Shown here one piece after another: positions 60,052-64,000 of a stretch of DNA of 64,000 bases. The translations under genes were made by a program, and so were the position numbers. Location: contig NZ_MRCM01000013.1 in the NCBI RefSeq assembly GCF_002303885.1, positions 1-64,000 of the forward strand, in the 5' to 3' direction. Under the pieces are notes generated by a model. It did no database searches. It was not told where the DNA came from and saw nothing but the letters and a program-made list of their open reading frames with translations. Position 1 is the first letter of the stretch. Each line of letters opens with the position of its first letter. This DNA is from Flavobacterium sp. ACN2. GTDB taxonomy: Bacteria > Bacteroidota > Bacteroidia > Flavobacteriales > Flavobacteriaceae.

Positions 60052-61038
60052 TTATTTTATTTTAGCAATTGCCTGATTGATAAATTCCAATTCTGAAGCT
60101 GATAGGTCAAAATTCATTGTTTTGGCGTTTGAAATGGCTTGTTCTGCGTTTCTTGCTCCCGCTAAAACAATTGCAATTCCTTTTTGTAAAGATGTCCAAC
60201 GTAAAACTAATTGCGATAAGCTTGCTTCTTTTGCATGTGCTAAAGAAGTTAATTCTTCAACTAAAGTTTTTACTTTTTGAAGATCAAACTGATTGAAATA
60301 ACCGTTTCTATGGTCGTTTTCTTTTAATTTGCTGTCTGTGAAATATTTTCCAGTCAATAAACCTCTTTCCATTGGGCTGTAAGCAATGATTCCGATGTTT
60401 TCTGCAACTGTAAAAGGAATTAATTCTTCTTCAATTTTACGGTTCAGCATGCTGTAAGCTACTTGGTTTGAAGACACTTGAATTGTTTTTTGTGCTTCCT
60501 TAATTTGTGCAACATTGTAATTGCTTACTCCAAAAGCTCTGATTTTTCCTTGCTGAATTAAGCTTTCTGCGGCTTCCATTGTTTCAGAAATTGGTGTTGT
60601 TGAATCTGGCCAGTGAATTTGCAATAAGTCAATATAATCGGTTTGAAGGCGTTTTAAGCTTTCTTCAACTTCTTTAATTACGTTTGCTTTTGATGAATAT
60701 TTGTAAATCGGAACTTTTTTTCCATTGTCGTCAGCGTCGAAAAAGAAATCACCTTTTCCGTTGTTGCTTCCGTCCCAAACCAAACCGAATTTTGTAAGTA
60801 ACTGAACTTTAGAACGATCTTGACTTTTAATAGCTTCTCCGATCATTTCTTCGCTTAAACCAAATCCGTAAAAAGGAGCGGTGTCGATTGTTGTAACGCC
60901 ATGATCGATTGAAGCGTGGATAGAATCGATTGAATCTTTCTTTTCTGTTCCGCCCCACATGGTTCCGCCAATAGCAAATGCACCATAAGTAATAGCTGAT
61001 AATTCAAGTTCTGAGTTGCCTAGTTTTCTATATTCCAT
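60052..61038 (-). CDS. Aldo/keto reductase
   Basis: This 328-residue NAD(P)H-dependent enzyme has a TIM-barrel fold. Family signatures are GVTTIDTAPFYGFGLSEEMI (Asp and Tyr of the active site), LLTKFGLV (Lys), IDLLQIHWPD (His) and AFGVSNYN. A -7 box TAATTTTG is seen about 45 bp upstream on the minus strand (near 61080). It is divergent from an AraC regulator that probably controls it. Confidence 0.92.
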   Translation of the reverse strand: MEYRKLGNSELELSAITYGAFAIGGTMWGGTEKKDSIDSIHASIDHGVTTIDTAPFYGFGLSEEMIGEAIKSQDRSKVQLLTKFGLVWDGSNNGKGDFFFDADDNGKKVPIYKYSSKANVIKEVEESLKRLQTDYIDLLQIHWPDSTTPISETMEAAESLIQQGKIRAFGVSNYNVAQIKEAQKTIQVSSNQVAYSMLNRKIEEELIPFTVAENIGIIAYSPMERGLLTGKYFTDSKLKENDHRNGYFNQFDLQKVKTLVEELTSLAHAKEASLSQLVLRWTSLQKGIAIVLAGARNAEQAISNAKTMNFDLSASELEFINQAIAKIK

Positions 61039-61099
61039 GATTGTGATTTTTTGTGTTTAAAATTGATAAGGCAAAATTATACTGTTTTTATGATTCTTA

Positions 61100-61133
61100 T
61101 TTGGTATATATTTGTCTTTTTTAGGTATATTTG
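61100..61133 (+). promoter_or_regulatory. Promoter of the AraC-family gene
   Basis: TTTG (61100-61103) and TATATTTG (61126-61133) are 22 bp apart, slightly long. GGTATATATTTG and GGTATATTTG form a direct repeat here that could be an operator. Confidence 0.5.
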
Positions 61134-61154
61134 CATCTTCAAATAAATAGAATT

Positions 61155-62000
61155 ATGAAGAAAGAAAACTTATATGAACCTTTTACGGTTTCTTTTGAAA
61201 CGCTGAATGAATATCCAGATGTAGGAGATCGCCATAATTTTTTCGAACTGGTTTACATTTTGGAAGGAACAGGAAGACAGTGTATTAATAAGAATATTTT
61301 TGAGTATGATCCAGGACATTTGTTTTTATTGACGCCCGAGGATTGTCATAATTTTACAATTGAAACCGAAACGAAATTTTTCTTTTTGAGGTTTAATGAT
61401 ATTTATTTGAAAAATTCTAGTCTTCAGAATGAAAATATTCAGCGATTAGAATATATTCTTCAAAACGCCAATCATCAGCCGGGCTGTATTCTTAAAAATG
61501 ATCCTGATAAATGTCTGGTAAAGGTTATGATTGAAGCTATTTGTCGTGAGCATCAGGATAAAGACGTTTACAATCAGGAACTGATTCAGCAGTTGGTGAA
61601 TACGCTGATTATTATCGTGGCGAGAAATATTGCGAAATATCTTCCGGAACAAATAACGATAAATACGGAAGCCAAAGCGATGGATATTCTACAATATATT
61701 CAGAATAATATTTACTATCCTGAAAAGATTAAAGCGGAATCTATTAGCGATTATTTTGGGATTTCTAATACGTATTTAGGACGTTATTTTAAGAAACATG
61801 CCAGTGAAACGATGCAACAGTATATCAGTAATTACAAAACAAAACTGATTGAACATCGCTTGCAATTTAGCGATAAGCGTATTAACGAAATTGCGTATGA
61901 GTTTGGTTTTACGGATGAAAGCCATTTTAATAAGTTTTTTAGAAAACAGAAAGGATATAGTCCGTCTGAGTTTAGAAAAACGATTCGATTGAGTGCTTAG
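61155..62000 (+). CDS. AraC-family transcriptional regulator
   Basis: This regulator has a cupin-like sensor domain (about 1-130; ELVYILEGTGRQCINKN) and two helix-turn-helix motifs at the C-terminus (ESISDYFGISNTYLGRYFKK and INEIAYEFGFTDESHFNKFF). I use the ATG at 61155 (281 aa); an in-frame TTG at 61131 would fall on the -7 box. It is divergent from the aldo-keto reductase. Confidence 0.9.
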   Translation: MKKENLYEPFTVSFETLNEYPDVGDRHNFFELVYILEGTGRQCINKNIFEYDPGHLFLLTPEDCHNFTIETETKFFFLRFNDIYLKNSSLQNENIQRLEYILQNANHQPGCILKNDPDKCLVKVMIEAICREHQDKDVYNQELIQQLVNTLIIIVARNIAKYLPEQITINTEAKAMDILQYIQNNIYYPEKIKAESISDYFGISNTYLGRYFKKHASETMQQYISNYKTKLIEHRLQFSDKRINEIAYEFGFTDESHFNKFFRKQKGYSPSEFRKTIRLSA

Positions 62001-62051
62001 TAATGGTAGGCTGATGATGCCGATTTTGTCGGATTCTATAAAGTTGAATTA

Positions 62052-62609
62052 ATGGATAGGGAAGAAGCGAAAAAAGTTATTGCAGTTTATGAAATGCAGA
62101 ACTTGTCAAGTCATGAAAAACTTGAAATTTTAGAATATAATTATTGGTTTTTTGGAGATAAAGAAGAAATAATCGAGGCTATAAAAGATGGCTCTTATCC
62201 TGAAATTTCAAAGAATTTAATAGAGATAATTGATAAAACTCCAGATCCGTTTCTTAATGCTGAATCAGAAGTTTTGGTAGTTAATTATCTTGCAAATGGA
62301 TTAAAATATGTAACCAATTTATACTTGCAGACTAAACTAAAAAGTATAAATCCAAATTTCAAAGATAAAATTGTTGGAGAAGTTGAAAAAGCAGGTTTAT
62401 GTCGATGTTGTGAATACTATTCTATTGGATATGGTGAAGATGGTTTTTATGATATTTGCCCCGTTTGTTTTTGGGAAAATGGAGGCAATGGGCCGAATCA
62501 TATGACTTTGGAAGAAGCTAAATTGAATTTCGGAAAATTTGGTGCTATCAATAAAAATTCTTTGGATTTTGTAGATGTTGAAGGAAGAAAGAAATATGCG
62601 AAGGAATAA
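62052..62609 (+). CDS. CPCC-type cysteine-rich domain protein
   Basis: This 185-residue protein has a C-terminal domain (about 112-165) with CRCCEYYS and YDICPVCFWENGG, the two cysteine pairs of the CPCC family, the first with Arg in place of Pro. The N-terminal 110 residues are helical without a known domain. CPCC proteins often occur with toxin-immunity-type genes; the neighbour is a SMI1/KNR4-like gene. Role unknown. Confidence 0.75.
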   Translation: MDREEAKKVIAVYEMQNLSSHEKLEILEYNYWFFGDKEEIIEAIKDGSYPEISKNLIEIIDKTPDPFLNAESEVLVVNYLANGLKYVTNLYLQTKLKSINPNFKDKIVGEVEKAGLCRCCEYYSIGYGEDGFYDICPVCFWENGGNGPNHMTLEEAKLNFGKFGAINKNSLDFVDVEGRKKYAKE

Positions 62610-62691
62610 ATCTTTAATCCATGAGAAAAAAAATTCGTATAAACTCGCGTTTTTGCAAAGCGAATCAGTTTTGTACTCGTACTTTAGTACT

Positions 62692-63744
62692 TTAATCTTC
62701 TTTTCCAATAATAAAATCAAAATGCTCCGTTTTACCTGCTCTTAGATTGCGGATTTCATTTTGGATTAATTCTTCTAAAGAATCAGCTACGATGTTTCTG
62801 TCCCAAGATTCATTTTGGAGCTCTATAATCTGTCCAAATTTTCCTTTTGAAGCGGGATCTGTATCGTAAAGCAAATAATCGCCATTTCTTCCTGTAGCAA
62901 ACGGAATCCATTTTGGGTTAGCATAATTATTGGTTTGTATTTTTTCGAAATCTATTTCTTGTTCTGGTAAGTCTTCTTCGTCAAATTGTAAATCTTGGAT
63001 AGAATTCCATTCTTCGGCAATATCTTCAAACGGAATTAAATCATAGCTCCAATTGTTTACTCCAAACTGAAAAACAGCCGTTACTGGGTCATAATCTACA
63101 TTTTTAACTTTATAAAAATTTACAAGAGCTGGCGGTATAGTAATATCATTTTCAAGCTCCATATGTTTTTGAATGTCTTCTTCAGAAATTCCTTCTGTAA
63201 GATTGTAATAATCGTTGTTTGTTGAAACAATTTTATTGATTTCCGAAATCCATTCCTGCCATAAGGGTTGAAATAATTTGAATTCAGGGTCAATAGCTGC
63301 AGTGATTTTCTTTTCTTTTTCTTCGGAAGCGGAAATGCTCAGAGACGTAATTTTGCCATCTTCTTTATCAAACCAAACACTTATTCCGTTAAGGATAAAA
63401 GCTCCACTTCGGTCTCCTTTAAAAAGCTTTACAAGCTGATTTTTGTTGTCTTCGTAGTATTGAAATAATTCTTGTCCGTCAAAAATAAACTCTCCTGCAA
63501 AGATGCTTTTTGCGCAATAATCATATTCTCTAACCTCAAATTCAACGGACAAACTTTCGACTTTGTTTCCTTCTTTAGAAAACGCCATAATACCAAGCTC
63601 ATCCCAAGTATAGATGTGGTTATATTGTTTTTTTAGATATCTGTAATTTCCTAAAGCTTGTTTTAAAACTGAGATATCAATTGGGAATTCGATGTTTAGG
63701 TTATTAATCTGAAAGCCTGTTTTGGATAATTCAAGTTTTGTCAT
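62692..63744 (-). CDS. SMI1/KNR4-like protein
   Basis: This 350-residue acidic protein without signal peptide has a central part (about 175-330) with the SMI1/KNR4 pattern (LENDITIPPALVNFYKVKN; DLIPFEDIAEEWNS; WIPFATGRNGDYLLYDTDP). The N-terminal 150 residues (FPIDISVLKQALGNYRYL) resemble the uncharacterised domain found on similar proteins. Family members include immunity proteins; no toxin gene is in view. Confidence 0.78.
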   Translation of the reverse strand: MTKLELSKTGFQINNLNIEFPIDISVLKQALGNYRYLKKQYNHIYTWDELGIMAFSKEGNKVESLSVEFEVREYDYCAKSIFAGEFIFDGQELFQYYEDNKNQLVKLFKGDRSGAFILNGISVWFDKEDGKITSLSISASEEKEKKITAAIDPEFKLFQPLWQEWISEINKIVSTNNDYYNLTEGISEEDIQKHMELENDITIPPALVNFYKVKNVDYDPVTAVFQFGVNNWSYDLIPFEDIAEEWNSIQDLQFDEEDLPEQEIDFEKIQTNNYANPKWIPFATGRNGDYLLYDTDPASKGKFGQIIELQNESWDRNIVADSLEELIQNEIRNLRAGKTEHFDFIIGKED

Positions 63745-63760
63745 TTTGCTTTTTTGAGGG

Positions 63761-64000
63761 TTAGATAATCTTTTTGATTACGCGTAATTTATGGGTGTGT
63801 TTGTTTAATTCTGGATTGTAGATTCCAGTATGGTCCAAACGGTCAATACGAACTTTTCCACTTGCGTGAATGATGTAATTGTTGTCCATGATGATTCCGA
63901 CATGGGTAATGTTTCCTTCGTCATTATCAAAGAAAGCTAAATCGCCTGGTTCGCATTCTTCAATAAAGCTTAAAGGATCTCCTTCAAGCGCTTGTTGAGA
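63761..64000 (-). CDS. NlpC/P60-family peptidase, C-terminal part (cut by window edge)
   Basis: The last 79 residues are visible: CEPGDLAFFDNDEGNITHVG and IIHASGKVRID carry the catalytic His and the third polar residue of the NlpC/P60 cysteine peptidases, which cleave peptidoglycan peptides. The Cys-containing part lies beyond 64000. The gene ends 16 bp before the start of the SMI1/KNR4-like gene on the same strand. Confidence 0.85.
   Translation of the reverse strand, partial: SQQALEGDPLSFIEECEPGDLAFFDNDEGNITHVGIIMDNNYIIHASGKVRIDRLDHTGIYNPELNKHTHKLRVIKKII

Overview
The window is AT-rich (roughly one third GC) and reads as a Flavobacterium-type chromosome (Bacteroidota). The signs are SusC/SusD pairs, promoters of the Bacteroidota -33 TTTG / -7 TAnnTTTG kind, weak or absent Shine-Dalgarno sequences, and gaps filled with long inverted repeats. 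I saw no rRNA, tRNA, CRISPR array, transposase or phage gene. Species and family assignments rest on recognition only; no database was searched.

Region 1 (186-17162, all minus strand) looks like a locus for scavenging organic sulfate esters. In transcription order it holds SusC, SusD, an arylsulfatase (CAPTR motif), a 39-residue membrane peptide, a fatty-acid-hydroxylase-type membrane enzyme, a rhodanese-thioredoxin fusion that lacks the rhodanese cysteine, a second sulfatase (CSPSR motif), a YeiH-type putative sulfate exporter, and then a second SusC/SusD pair. No glycoside hydrolase or polysaccharide lyase is present. Each susC gene follows a leader of about 430-490 nt. Both leaders start at near-identical promoters, carry an 80-nt region able to form a stem, and later a hairpin that covers the ATG of a short ORF beginning MARLKEHLSL. 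The two copies of that ORF start differ only at synonymous positions. This paired leader is the most likely undescribed element here.

Region 2 (18143-26045, plus strand) encodes two NarK-type transporters and a putative membrane-linked nitrate reductase: a NarI-like cytochrome b, a molybdopterin catalytic subunit without a Tat signal, a four-cluster ferredoxin, a Tat-type Rieske protein and a small membrane protein. An FNR-like palindrome precedes it. Region 3 (26177-33916, plus) is a molybdenum-cofactor and siroheme operon (moeA, TSUP permease, mobA, cobA, moaD, moeB/moeZ-like, an LprI-like protein, moaE, a moaC-moaB fusion, moaA).

Region 4 (34922-53624) is nitrate/nitrite assimilation and its control: a rubredoxin fused to a nitrite/sulfite-reductase-like protein, a 1172-residue nitrate reductase with built-in flavin and [2Fe-2S] domains, an FNR-like regulator with four candidate cluster cysteines, an outer-membrane porin, a third NarK, a NarL-like regulator, a NarX-like sensor kinase, a DUF4202 protein, NirD and NirB. 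The nitrate reductase and nirB promoters share one layout: a TACGTAT-type inverted repeat exactly 8 bp upstream of the -7 box. The narK operon and the porin share a different one: an FNR-like palindrome 29.5 bp upstream of the -7 box. I infer that oxygen/redox control and nitrate control are split between the two groups.

Region 5 (53894-64000) is ordinary chromosome: two META-domain lipoproteins, a DUF2130 protein, a LysR regulator, a methyltransferase, an mdaB/ygiN-like pair, an aldo-keto reductase with a divergent AraC regulator, a CPCC protein, a SMI1/KNR4-type protein and the 3' part of an NlpC/P60 gene cut by the window edge.
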